A stretch of 15,418 nucleotides of DNA from an uncultured Oscillospiraceae bacterium (GCA_900758315.1 CAAERF010000274.1:1-15418); one strand, 5' to 3'. Shown: positions 6,263-13,717, counted from the stretch's first letter. A program made the numbers and translations. The notes: generated by a model not told the origin, from the sequence alone.

Positions 6263-7504
6263 ATGACAGAGAAAATCCTTGTGATCGGCGGCGGCGCTGC
6301 CGGTATGATGGCGGCCATCACGGCGGCCCGGCAGGGCGCGGCGGTGACCCTGGCCGAGCGCAACGAGAAGATGGGGCGCAAGCTGTACATCACCGGCAAG
6401 GGCCGGTGCAACGTGACCAACGACTGTACCCCGGAGCAGGCGCTGAGCCAGATTCCGAGGGGCAACCGCTTTCTGTACAGCGCCATGAACCGGTTCCCGC
6501 CGGCGGAGACCCAGGCGTTTTTCAAGGACCTGGGCGTGGCCCTCAAGGTAGAGCGGGGCAACCGGGTGTTTCCCGTGTCCGACCGCGCCACCGACATCAT
6601 CGACGCCCTGGTCCAGGAACTGCGGCGGTTAAAGGTGCGGACGGTCCACGGGCGGGTGAGTCGCATTCTGACCGGTGAGGACGGTGTGACCGGCGCGGAG
6701 CTGGAAAATGGCGTCCGGATCCCGGCGGAGCAGGTGATTCTCTGCACCGGCGGCGCGTCCTATCCGGCCACCGGCTCCACCGGGGACGGTTACCGGCTGG
6801 CCGCAGAGCTGGGCCACACGGTGGTCCCGGCCAGAGGTTCTCTGGTCCCGCTGGTGGAGCAGGGCGAGGACTGCGGAAAAATGCAGGGACTGGCCCTGAA
6901 AAATGTCCAGGTGACGGTGAAGAATCAGAAGAAAAAGAAGGTGTTTGAGGGATTCGGGGAGCTGCTGTTCACCCACTTCGGCCTGTCCGGCCCGCTGATC
7001 CTCAGCGCCAGCGCCCATCTGGACGATTTCCAAAAAAACCAGTATACTGTTATCATCGACCTGAAGCCCGCCCTGGAGGAGAAGCAGCTGGATCAGCGGC
7101 TGGTGCGGGAATTCCAGGCCCAGGCCAACCGGGCCTTTCAAAATGCCCTGGGCGGACTGCTGCCCAGACTGATGATTCCGGTCATCGTGGCCCGGAGCGG
7201 GATTCCGCCGGAGACCCGCGTCCACGACCTGACCCGGGCCCAGCGCCGGACCCTGCTGGAGCTGCTCAAGGGGTTCCGGATCGAGATCGCCGGGACCCGT
7301 CCGGTGGAGGAGGCCATTGTCACCTCCGGCGGCGTCAAGCTCAGCCAGGTCAATCCCACCACCATGGAGTCCAAGCTGGTCAGCGGACTCTACTTCGCCG
7401 GCGAGCTCCTGGACGCGGACGGCTACACCGGCGGGTTTAATTTACAAATTGCATGGGCGACCGGCTATGCCGCCGGGCTCCATGCCGCAAATACAGCGAA
7501 ATAA
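6263..7504 (+). CDS. NAD(P)/FAD-dependent oxidoreductase, HI0933/YhiN family
   Basis: A 413-residue flavoprotein of the HI0933-like family. The FAD-binding Rossmann motif GGGAAG is at residues 9-14, followed by ITGKGRCNVTN (43-53), LCTGGASYPATGSTGDGY in the middle, and the C-terminal family signature running from VTSGGV through LYFAGELLDADGYTGGFNLQIAWATG. The physiological reaction of this widespread family is not established. I chose ATG 6263 because the dinucleotide-binding motif then begins at the usual distance, GAGGTG (6251-6256) lies six bases upstream, and a terminator occupies 6215-6250. The alternative ATG at 6203 overlaps the preceding stop and would add 20 residues. cmk follows after 15 bp. 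Confidence 0.88.
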   Translation: MTEKILVIGGGAAGMMAAITAARQGAAVTLAERNEKMGRKLYITGKGRCNVTNDCTPEQALSQIPRGNRFLYSAMNRFPPAETQAFFKDLGVALKVERGNRVFPVSDRATDIIDALVQELRRLKVRTVHGRVSRILTGEDGVTGAELENGVRIPAEQVILCTGGASYPATGSTGDGYRLAAELGHTVVPARGSLVPLVEQGEDCGKMQGLALKNVQVTVKNQKKKKVFEGFGELLFTHFGLSGPLILSASAHLDDFQKNQYTVIIDLKPALEEKQLDQRLVREFQAQANRAFQNALGGLLPRLMIPVIVARSGIPPETRVHDLTRAQRRTLLELLKGFRIEIAGTRPVEEAIVTSGGVKLSQVNPTTMESKLVSGLYFAGELLDADGYTGGFNLQIAWATGYAAGLHAANTAK

Positions 7505-7519
7505 AGTGAGGCAAGGTTT

Positions 7520-8191
7520 ATGAAATTTACCAGCATTGCAATCGACGGTCCCAGCGGAGCCGGCAAGAGCACCATGGCCCGCAAGGTGGCGGCGGAGCTC
7601 GGCTTCCTCTACGTGGACACCGGCGCCATCTACCGCAGCGTCAGTCTGTACGCCTACCGGGCCGGCGTGGACAAAGAGGATGCGGAGCGGATTGTCGCCC
7701 TGCTGCCCCAGGTGCAGATCGACATGGAGTACCGGGAGGACGGCGTCCAGCACATGATCCTCAACGGCGAGGACGTCACCGACGCTATCCGGGAAAATGA
7801 GGTCTCCCTCTATACATCCGCAGTCTCCGCCATTCCGGAGGTCCGCGCCTTCCTGCTGGACCTCCAGCGCAATCTGGCCGCCACCCGCAATGTGATTATG
7901 GACGGACGGGACATCGGTACGGTGGTGCTTCCCGACGCCACGGTGAAAATCTACCTGACCGCGGCGCCCGAGGCCCGGGCCAGACGGCGCTGGCTGGAGC
8001 TGAAGGAGAAGGGATCGGACATCACCGAGGCCCAGGTGCTGGAGGACGTGCTCCAGCGGGACTACAACGACACCCACCGGGAGATCGCACCGCTGCGCCA
8101 GGCGGAGGACGCGGTGCTGGTGGACACCACCGCCCTGGACCTGGAGGCCAGCTATCAGCTGCTCCTGAACACCATTCGCGAGAGGATCTGA
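7520..8191 (+). CDS. cmk: Cytidylate kinase
   Basis: A 223-residue kinase that phosphorylates CMP and dCMP to the diphosphates using ATP, recycling cytidine nucleotides in the cytosol. The P-loop GPSGAGKS is at residues 10-17, DTGAIYR at 33-39 is the substrate-side motif, and DGRDIGTVV starts at 128. The lid region ARRRWLELKEKG and the following QRDYNDTHREIAPL are typical of the family. Length is normal for the type. GTGAGG (7506-7511) lies eight bases before the ATG. It sits four bases upstream of plsC; a cmk-plsC-ispH-rpsA order is common in clostridial genomes. Confidence 0.95.
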   Translation: MKFTSIAIDGPSGAGKSTMARKVAAELGFLYVDTGAIYRSVSLYAYRAGVDKEDAERIVALLPQVQIDMEYREDGVQHMILNGEDVTDAIRENEVSLYTSAVSAIPEVRAFLLDLQRNLAATRNVIMDGRDIGTVVLPDATVKIYLTAAPEARARRRWLELKEKGSDITEAQVLEDVLQRDYNDTHREIAPLRQAEDAVLVDTTALDLEASYQLLLNTIRERI

Positions 8192-8195
8192 GACG

Positions 8196-8828
8196 ATGGC
8201 AGAACAGAAGAAAAAACAGCGCTCCGAGGAACAGACTGACCGGAGCTACCGGCGGGCCTATACCCTCATCCAACCCCTGTTTCACCTGCTCTTTCCCTTC
8301 CGCCGCGTACACGCGGAGCGGATTCCAGAACGGTCCGTGCTGGTCTGTCCCAACCACTTTTCCGACCTGGACCCGTTGACGGTCTGCTTCGCCCTGCCCA
8401 GGGACAGCGGACTGCGGGTGATGGCCAAGCAGGAACTGATGGATGTGCCCATCCTGGGCCGGCTGCTGAAGCGGTGGGGTATTTTCGGCGTCAAGCGTGG
8501 CAACAGCGACGTGGGCGCCATTAAGACCGCCCTCCGGCACCTGAAGGCCGGCCACAAGCTGCTCATGTTCCCCGAGGGCACCCGGGTCAAGGAGGGTGAG
8601 GAGAACGACGGCAAGACCGGCGCGATTATGCTGGCCCTGCGGACGGGCACACCCATCATGCCCTGCTACTGCGAGAAGCGGAAGCGTCCCTTCCAGCGGA
8701 CGGCCATCGTGTTCGGCGAGCCCTACATGGTGGAGACCGAGGGAAAGAGGGCCACGCCCAAGGAGTATAAGGAGCGTGCGGAGGAGCTGATCCAGCGCAT
8801 CTATGCGCTCAAGGAGGAACTGCCGTGA
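8196..8828 (+). CDS. plsC: 1-acyl-sn-glycerol-3-phosphate acyltransferase (PlsC-type)
   Basis: A 210-residue acyltransferase for the second acylation of glycerol phosphate, giving phosphatidic acid at the inner membrane face. The catalytic HX4D box is NHFSDLD (residues 53-59, His54 and Asp59) and the phosphate-binding box FPEGTR is at 125-130. GVKRGNSD near 98-105 and the TPIMPCYCEK strand complete the PlsC fold. There is a hydrophilic, Lys/Gln/Glu-rich N-terminus and only one short hydrophobic segment (about 24-36), so it is probably a peripheral or monotopic protein. GAGAGGA (8180-8186) lies nine bases before the ATG. Its TGA overlaps the GTG start of the next gene by 4 bp, suggesting translational coupling. 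Confidence 0.92.
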   Translation: MAEQKKKQRSEEQTDRSYRRAYTLIQPLFHLLFPFRRVHAERIPERSVLVCPNHFSDLDPLTVCFALPRDSGLRVMAKQELMDVPILGRLLKRWGIFGVKRGNSDVGAIKTALRHLKAGHKLLMFPEGTRVKEGEENDGKTGAIMLALRTGTPIMPCYCEKRKRPFQRTAIVFGEPYMVETEGKRATPKEYKERAEELIQRIYALKEELP

Positions 8829-10774
8829 AGGTGACGGTGGCCAAAACCGCCGGATTCTGCTACGGCGTCAAGCGGGCAGTGGAGCTGGCGGAACAGGCGG
8901 CGGCGTCCGGCTGCGTCTGCCAGATGCTGGGTCCCATCATCCACAACGAGCACGTGGTCCGGGACCTGGGCGGAAAGGGAGTCGGCTGCGTGTCCGTGCC
9001 GGAGGACTGTCCTCCGGGCAGTACGGCGATTATCCGCTCTCACGGCGAGGGCCGGGCGGTCTATGAGGCTCTGGAGCAGAGCGGCGTGCAGGTTCTGGAC
9101 GCCACCTGTCCCAACGTGGAACGCATCCACAGGCTGGTGGCGGACGCCGAGGCCCGGGGACGGCTGCCGGTGATCGTGGGCAGCCGCACCCATCCGGAGG
9201 TGCTGGCTACGGCAGGCTGGTGCCGGTCGGCCCTGATCGTGGAGTCGGCGGAGGAGCTGGAACAGTGGCTGGCGGAAAAATCGGATCGGAAACAACTGCC
9301 GCTGACCCTGGTATCTCAGACGACTTCCACAAAAGAAATATGGGAAAGGGCCGTAAAAAAAGCAAAAAAAGAGTGTACAAACGCAGAAATTTTTGATACA
9401 ATATGTAATGCTACGTATCATCGTCAGGGAGAAGCTGTCTCCCTGGCCAAGCAGTGCGATGTAATGATCGTCATTGGAGATCACCAGAGCTCCAACACCA
9501 GGCACCTGGCCGAATTGTGCCGGGAAAACTGTGACCGCGTGATTTGGATTGAAAGTGCGGATGAACTGAGCATACAAGAGTTTGCTGGCGTAGCTTCTGT
9601 CGGAATCACCGCGGGTGCGTCCACACCTGGGTGGATAATAAAGGAGGTTAAAAACAAAATGAGTGAAGAAAGATTTGAGATCGAAGAATCCTTCGCTGAA
9701 ATGCTGGAGAAGTCGATTAAAACTTTAAATACAGGAGATAAGGTCGTCGGTGTCGTCGTAAACGTCACACCTACTGAGATCCAGGTGGATCTGGGCACCA
9801 AGCATGCCGGCTACATCAAGCAGGAGGAGTACTCTGATGATCCCTCCATCAAGCTGGAGGACGTGGTCAAGGTCGGCGACGAGATCGAGACCTATGTCAT
9901 GCGCGTCAACGATCAGGACGGCATCGTCACCCTGTCCAAGAAGCGCCTGGACAGCGTCAAGAACTGGGAAGTCATCGAAGAGGCCAAGGACAACAAGACC
10001 ATCGTCGAGGGCGTGGTCAAGGAAGAGAACAAGGGCGGTGTCGTGGTCAACCTGAAGGGTATCCGCATCTTCGTCCCCGCCTCTCAGACCGGCCTGCGCC
10101 GCAATGAGCCCATGACCCAGCTGGTGGGCACCACCGTCCGCCTCCACATCACCGAGGTCAACCGGGCACGCCGCCGCGTGGTGGGCTCCATCCGCTCCGT
10201 CCTCAATGAGGAACGCGCTGCCAAGAGCCAGGAGATCTGGGATAACATCGAGGTCGATAAGCACTACAAGGGCGTTGTCAAGTCCCTGACTTCCTACGGC
10301 GCTTTTGTGGATATCGGCGGCGTGGACGGCATGGTCCACATCTCCGAGCTGTCCTGGAGCCGGATTAAGCATCCCTCCGAGGTCGTCTCTGTGGGCGACG
10401 AGGTGGACGTCTATGTCATCAAGTATGACCCCGAGAAGAAGAAGATCTCTCTGGGCATGAAGGACCGCTCCGTCTCTCCCTGGGAGAACTTTATCGCTCA
10501 GTATTCTACCGGCGATATCGCCACCGTCAAGGTGGTCAAGCTGATGAGCTTCGGCGCGTTCGCAGAAGTGGTTCCCGGCGTGGACGGCCTGATCCACATC
10601 TCTCAGATCGCAGATCACCGGGTGGAGAAGCCCGAGGACGAGCTGGAAGAGGGCCAGATGGTCGACGTCAAGATCACCGACATCAACCTGGAGACCAAGA
10701 AGGTCTCTCTGTCCCGCCGCGCCGTGCTGCGTGAGGCTCCCGTGGAAGAGGAAGAGTACGACGACGAAGAATAA
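8825..10774 (+). CDS. ispH-rpsA: IspH - ribosomal protein S1 fusion
   Basis: A 649-residue two-part protein. Residues 1-278 are IspH (LytB), the [4Fe-4S] enzyme that reduces HMBPP to IPP and DMAPP at the end of the MEP pathway. The three cluster cysteines are Cys12 (GFCYGVKRA), Cys95 (DATCPNV) and Cys194 (TICNATYHRQ), and THPE is at 122-125. Residues 279-649 are S1-like with four S1 repeats at about 304-376, 391-460, 478-547 and 563-632, the last two most canonical, and an acidic tail. The GTG start overlaps the plsC stop (GTGA) with AAGGAGGA at 8811-8818. Such fusions are known in Clostridia. Oddly, the S1 part has its own perfect Shine-Dalgarno and ATG at 9659 (371 residues), a promoter-like sequence upstream, and different codon choice, so a separate S1 product is likely. 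Confidence 0.95.
   Translation: MKVTVAKTAGFCYGVKRAVELAEQAAASGCVCQMLGPIIHNEHVVRDLGGKGVGCVSVPEDCPPGSTAIIRSHGEGRAVYEALEQSGVQVLDATCPNVERIHRLVADAEARGRLPVIVGSRTHPEVLATAGWCRSALIVESAEELEQWLAEKSDRKQLPLTLVSQTTSTKEIWERAVKKAKKECTNAEIFDTICNATYHRQGEAVSLAKQCDVMIVIGDHQSSNTRHLAELCRENCDRVIWIESADELSIQEFAGVASVGITAGASTPGWIIKEVKNKMSEERFEIEESFAEMLEKSIKTLNTGDKVVGVVVNVTPTEIQVDLGTKHAGYIKQEEYSDDPSIKLEDVVKVGDEIETYVMRVNDQDGIVTLSKKRLDSVKNWEVIEEAKDNKTIVEGVVKEENKGGVVVNLKGIRIFVPASQTGLRRNEPMTQLVGTTVRLHITEVNRARRRVVGSIRSVLNEERAAKSQEIWDNIEVDKHYKGVVKSLTSYGAFVDIGGVDGMVHISELSWSRIKHPSEVVSVGDEVDVYVIKYDPEKKKISLGMKDRSVSPWENFIAQYSTGDIATVKVVKLMSFGAFAEVVPGVDGLIHISQIADHRVEKPEDELEEGQMVDVKITDINLETKKVSLSRRAVLREAPVEEEEYDDEE
9374..9402 (+). promoter_or_regulatory. 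Putative internal promoter for the S1 part
   Basis: Within the ispH coding region, TGTACA (9374-9379, four of six matches to the -35 consensus) is followed after 17 bp by TACAAT (9397-9402), with TGA just before it forming an extended -10. The segment is markedly A-rich compared with the gene on either side. A transcript from near 9409 would carry a leader of about 250 bases and the S1 start at 9659. The AT bias could also produce such a match by chance, and codon constraints for TICNAT overlap it. Confidence 0.45.
9641..9661 (+). promoter_or_regulatory. Internal ribosome binding site and start for S1
   Basis: AAGGAGGT (9641-9648) is a perfect match to the anti-Shine-Dalgarno and lies ten bases before the in-frame ATG at 9659-9661. 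That ATG is codon 279, exactly where similarity to ribosomal protein S1 begins (MSEERFEIEESF). It is a better Shine-Dalgarno than most gene starts in this window, although in the fusion it merely encodes Lys-Glu-Val. This strongly suggests that free S1 is translated as well as the fusion. Confidence 0.7.
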
Positions 10775-10803
10775 TTCGCCGGTCATCATACAGCAGTAGT
10801 CAG

Positions 10804-10838
10804 AAAGGAGTTCATTGGAGTCCAATGAACTCCTTTTT
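10804..10838 (+). terminator. Strong intrinsic terminator after ispH-rpsA
   Basis: A perfect 15-bp stem pairs 10804-10818 (AAAGGAGTTCATTGG) with 10822-10836 around a three-base loop, and a run of five T (10834-10838) closes it. It starts 29 bases after the stop codon of the fusion gene and should end the transcript before ispD. Confidence 0.92.
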
Positions 10839-10937
10839 CTGTCCGTGCGAAAAGCTGGAATCAGCGGCGCGCAGCCGGAATAGAACAGAAGGGGACCGTG
10901 GGACAGGAGCTCCGGCCCCGTTGCAAGGAGTGAGACG

Positions 10938-11660
10938 ATGGCAGGACTATTTTCACGATTCAGACAGCGGGCAAAGGCGGATCACCCCTATTGCGCGGCG
11001 GTAGTGGCCGCAGCGGGCTCCGCCCGGAGAATGGAGGGGATCGACAAGATCCTGGCGGACCTGGGCGGAATGCCGGTCCTGGCACGGACCCTGCTGGCCC
11101 TGGAGCAGTGCCCGCGGATCGATGAGATCGTGGTGGTGACCCGCTCCGATCTGTGCGTCCCGGTGGGCAAGCTCTGCCGCACCTTTGGCATTGAGAAGGC
11201 CAAGGCGGTGGTCAAAGGAGGCGCGACCCGGGCGGAATCGGTGCGGCTGGGCCTGCTGGCCATCTCCGATCAGGCGGAGCTGGCCGCCATCCACGACGGC
11301 GCCCGGCCCTTCGTCTCACCGGAGCTGCTGGACCGGGTGCTGCGCGCCGCCGCAGAGACCGGTGCCGCCGCGCCGGCGGTGCCGGTGAAGGACACGATAA
11401 AGCGTGCGGAGCAGGGGGTTGTCCTGGAGACCCTGGACCGCAGCACCCTGTACGCGGTGCAGACGCCTCAGGTCTTTCAGGCGGACTTTATCTCCGCGGC
11501 CCTGTACACCTGCATCCAGGAGGGTGTGGAGCTGACCGACGACTGCTCCGCCGCCGAACGGCTGGGCAAACAGGTGGCGCTGGTGGAAGGCTCGTATGAG
11601 AATATCAAAATTACAACGCCGGTCGATCTGGCGATTGGGGAGGCGCTCTTACAATGGTAG
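10938..11660 (+). CDS. ispD: 2-C-methyl-D-erythritol 4-phosphate cytidylyltransferase
   Basis: A 240-residue IspD, which joins CTP and MEP to give CDP-ME in the MEP pathway. The nucleotide-binding loop is [14 protein letters not shown] (residues 24-37), followed by [13 protein letters not shown] (94-106), HDGARP (119-124), PVKDTIKR (149-156), QTPQVF (175-180), LTDDCSAAE and the C-terminal NIKITTPVD. The loop has Ala29 where many IspD proteins have Gly. About 16 N-terminal residues, rich in Arg and Phe, precede the fold. AAGGAG (10925-10930) lies seven bases before the ATG. The 99 bases between the upstream terminator and this gene show no promoter I can call with confidence. It overlaps ispF by 7 bp. 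Confidence 0.93.
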   Translation: MAGLFSRFRQRAKADHPYCAAVVAAAGSARRMEGIDKILADLGGMPVLARTLLALEQCPRIDEIVVVTRSDLCVPVGKLCRTFGIEKAKAVVKGGATRAESVRLGLLAISDQAELAAIHDGARPFVSPELLDRVLRAAAETGAAAPAVPVKDTIKRAEQGVVLETLDRSTLYAVQTPQVFQADFISAALYTCIQEGVELTDDCSAAERLGKQVALVEGSYENIKITTPVDLAIGEALLQW

Positions 11661-12154
11661 ATACAAACCTGAGAATTGGTCAGGGCTACGACGTCCACCG
11701 GCTGGCAGAGGGCCGTCCGCTGATTCTGGGCGGCGTGGAGATCCCCTGGGAGAAGGGACTGCTGGGCCACTCGGACGCAGACGTCCTGGTCCACGCGATT
11801 ATGGACGCGCTGCTGGGCGCCGCCGGACTGGGCGACATCGGCAGGCTGTTCCCGGACAGCGATCCCCAGTATAAAGGGATTTCCAGCCTGATTCTGCTGG
11901 AGAAAACGGTGCAGGCCCTGCGCAGAGAGGGCTATCGTCCGGTGAACGTGGACGCCACCGTGGTGGCGGAGCGGCCCAAGCTGGCGCCTTACATTCCCGA
12001 GATGCGGGACAAGATCGCCCGGTGTCTGGAGCTTCCGGAGGACGCGGTCAATGTCAAGGCCACCACTGAGGAGGGCCTGGGCTTTACCGGGTCCGGCGCC
12101 GGGATCGCCGCTCAGGCCATCGCTCTGGTGGAGCGGTTCACCGGCTGGGTGTAA
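11654..12154 (+). CDS. ispF: 2-C-methyl-D-erythritol 2,4-cyclodiphosphate synthase
   Basis: A 166-residue IspF, which cyclises CDP-ME 2-phosphate to MEcPP with release of CMP. The metal ligands are visible as DVH (Asp13, His15) and His47, with the GHSDAD loop at 38-43; [19 protein letters not shown] near the C-terminus is the cytidine-binding and trimer-core signature. Slightly longer than the usual 156-160 residues because of a short N-terminal extension. GGGGAGG (11637-11643), inside ispD, lies ten bases before the ATG, and the 7-bp overlap with ispD indicates joint translation. The middle kinase, IspE, is not in this window. Confidence 0.96.
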   Translation: MVDTNLRIGQGYDVHRLAEGRPLILGGVEIPWEKGLLGHSDADVLVHAIMDALLGAAGLGDIGRLFPDSDPQYKGISSLILLEKTVQALRREGYRPVNVDATVVAERPKLAPYIPEMRDKIARCLELPEDAVNVKATTEEGLGFTGSGAGIAAQAIALVERFTGWV

Positions 12155-12198
12155 TGTGGTCAAACATGGGAAACTGCTTGCATTTTCCGAGATATGTC

Positions 12199-12226
12199 AA
12201 CGCTGTGAGGGTGACTTCACAGCGTT
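12199..12226 (+). terminator. Stem-loop after ispF, possible weak terminator
   Basis: AACGCTGTGA (12199-12208) and TCACAGCGTT (12217-12226) form a perfect 10-bp stem with an eight-base loop, 44 bases after the ispF stop. The downstream sequence (TTTCGTCTGTTC) is only moderately T-rich, so termination may be inefficient. A protein-binding inverted repeat upstream of the DUF3343 promoter is the alternative. Confidence 0.5.
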
Positions 12227-12233
12227 TCGTCTG

Positions 12234-12263
12234 TTCACCCCTTTTTTCGACGCGGCATATAGT
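12234..12263 (+). promoter_or_regulatory. Putative promoter of the DUF3343-aminotransferase pair
   Basis: TTCACC (12234-12239) and TATAGT (12258-12263) are spaced by 18 bp. The start point would be near 12270, just before the Shine-Dalgarno at 12272-12276, giving a very short leader. The hexamers match the consensus only moderately, so this is a tentative call. Confidence 0.4.
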
Positions 12264-12284
12264 GTCATGAAGGGAGTGATTCGG

Positions 12285-12539
12285 ATGAATTTCTATCTGA
12301 TCGTCTGCCGTTCCTTAACCTACGCCCAGAGAACCGTCGCTGCGCTGGAGCACAGCGGCATTCCGGCCACCCTTGTGCGTTCTCCCACCGGGGTGTCCGC
12401 CAGTGGGTGCAGCTACGCGGTTAAGATTACCCACAAACGGCTGACCGATGCTGCGACAGCATTGAACCGGGCCGGATTAACTCCGGTCAGTGTCTATTCC
12501 GCCTCAGGTGACGGAAGTTACCGAGAGGTTTCGTTATGA
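12285..12539 (+). CDS. DUF3343 family putative Se/S carrier protein
   Basis: An 84-residue single-domain protein. The pattern fits DUF3343 (putative Se/S carrier-like): an opening beta strand (MNFYLIVCRS), a helix with AQRTVAALEHSGIPATLVRSP, then VSASGCSYAVKI, where Cys42 occupies the position of the family's conserved cysteine. Cys8 is a second cysteine. The function of the family is unproven; the name rests on neighbourhood with selenium and sulfur genes and a persulfide-type cysteine. The ATG at 12285 has GGGAG (12272-12276) eight bases upstream; an in-frame ATG at 12267 is less well placed. It overlaps the aminotransferase gene by 4 bp (ATGA), which supports a functional pair. Confidence 0.75.
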   Translation: MNFYLIVCRSLTYAQRTVAALEHSGIPATLVRSPTGVSASGCSYAVKITHKRLTDAATALNRAGLTPVSVYSASGDGSYREVSL

Positions 12540-13657
12540 TTTATCTGGACAGTGCGGCGACGACCCTGCAAAAGCCTCAGACGGTGCCTCGGGCAGTGGC
12601 GCGGGCGATGACCCGGTTCGCCAGCCCGGGACGGGGCGGCTATCCGGCGGCGATGGGTGCGGCGGCACTGCTGTTTACGTGCCGGGAGACCGCCGCCGCT
12701 TTTTTTGACGCCGCAGCGCCGGATCAGGTGGTCTTTACCGCCAACGCCACCATGGCCCTCAACACCGCCATCCGCACCCTGGTGCGGCCGGGGATGACCG
12801 TGCTTCTGTCCTGCTACGAGCACAACGCCGTCACCCGGTGCGTGAAGGCCATCCCGGATATCACCGTCCTGATCGCCGAGGGCCCGCTCTTCCAGCCGGA
12901 GGCCATGATTGCCTCCTTCCGCAGTCTGCTGGGCCGGGCGGACGTGGCCATCTGCAACTACGTGTCCAATGTGTTCGGATACCGCCTGCCCATGGAGGAG
13001 ATCGCGGAACTGTGCCGCCAGGCCCGGGTCCCGCTGATCGTGGACGCCTCCCAGGCGGCGGGCTGTCTGCCGGTGTCCGTCCAGGGCTGGGGCGCGGAGT
13101 ACGTGGCCATGCCGGGCCACAAGGGACTGTACGGGCCCCAGGGCACCGGGATCCTGCTCTGCGGGGCCCGGGCGGAGCCCAGACCGCTGCTCTTCGGCGG
13201 GACGGGCAGCCGCTCCATCGAGCAGGAGATGCCGGACTTTCTGCCCGACCGGCTGGAAGCGGGCACCGGGAATGTGCCGGGCATCGCCGGTCTCCTGGAG
13301 GGACTGCGCTTTGTGCGCCGGCTGGGGACAGATCGCATTCTGAGCCATGAGCGGCGGCTGATCCAGCGGCTGTGCCGCCAGCTGCGGCAGTTGGAAAACG
13401 TGGAGCTCTTTCAGGCGGAGGATCCTGCCTGGCAGACCGGCGTGCTCTCCTTCCGCATCCGGGACATGGACTGCGAGGAGATCGGCCAGCGGCTGGGGAA
13501 GGCCGGCATCGCCGTGCGCACCGGACTCCACTGCGCGCCCCTGGCTCACCGCCACGCGGGGACCCTGGATACTGGCACGGTCCGGGTCAGTGTCTCCGCC
13601 TTCAATACGGAGGGGGAGATGGACCGGCTGGCCAGACTGGTGCGCTCTTTTCGGTAA
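12536..13657 (+). CDS. Class V aminotransferase, cysteine desulfurase-like (EGP clade)
   Basis: A 373-residue PLP enzyme of the cysteine desulfurase/selenocysteine lyase superfamily. It opens with IYLDSAATT; His96 (YEHN) stacks on PLP, DASQ at 170-173 holds the cofactor, and Lys196 in PGHKGLYGPQG is the Schiff-base lysine. Cys334 in RTGLHCAPLAH is the likely persulfide or selenium-handling cysteine. AEGP at 114-117 matches the EGP feature of the TIGR01977-type clade, whose members are sometimes near selenium genes. It is not obviously IscS or SufS: no scaffold (IscU/SufU) gene is adjacent. GAGAGG (12523-12528) lies seven bases before the ATG, and the gene is coupled to the DUF3343 gene. Substrate, cysteine or selenocysteine, cannot be told from the sequence. 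Confidence 0.87.
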   Translation: MIYLDSAATTLQKPQTVPRAVARAMTRFASPGRGGYPAAMGAAALLFTCRETAAAFFDAAAPDQVVFTANATMALNTAIRTLVRPGMTVLLSCYEHNAVTRCVKAIPDITVLIAEGPLFQPEAMIASFRSLLGRADVAICNYVSNVFGYRLPMEEIAELCRQARVPLIVDASQAAGCLPVSVQGWGAEYVAMPGHKGLYGPQGTGILLCGARAEPRPLLFGGTGSRSIEQEMPDFLPDRLEAGTGNVPGIAGLLEGLRFVRRLGTDRILSHERRLIQRLCRQLRQLENVELFQAEDPAWQTGVLSFRIRDMDCEEIGQRLGKAGIAVRTGLHCAPLAHRHAGTLDTGTVRVSVSAFNTEGEMDRLARLVRSFR

Positions 13658-13675
13658 AAGGCCGCCTTTAGATTC

Positions 13676-13704
13676 TTGCCATTTATCGCCGGTTGCAGTA
13701 TAAT
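13676..13704 (+). promoter_or_regulatory. Consensus sigma-A promoter for cdaA-cdaR
   Basis: The -35 TTGCCA (13676-13681) and perfect -10 TATAAT (13699-13704) are exactly 17 bp apart. The start point should be near 13711, which leaves about 48 bases of leader and excludes any cdaA start upstream of it. Confidence 0.85.
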
Positions 13705-13717
13705 AAGATGATTATTC

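Noticed and set aside
9725..10825. 366-codon - strand open frame opposite the S1 domains
   Set aside because: Asp/His/Leu/Val-rich composition is what reversed GTC/GAC/AAG-rich S1 coding sequence gives. No promoter, ribosome site or motif supports it.
5239..12187. The 11-mer CTTGCATTTTC occurs both at the rpiR promoter (5239-5249) and after ispF (12177-12187)
   Set aside because: In 15 kb, dozens of shared 11-mers are expected by chance, and the second site has no repeat or aligned -10, so a shared operator is not supported.
12155..12284. Possible riboswitch or small RNA between ispF and the DUF3343 gene
   Set aside because: Only one simple 10-bp stem is visible. There is no multi-helix aptamer pattern I recognise and the predicted transcript start lies downstream of it.
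13655..13675. AAAGG-CCG-CCTTT as a terminator after the aminotransferase
   Set aside because: The stem is only five pairs with a three-base loop and no clear T-run, too weak to call.
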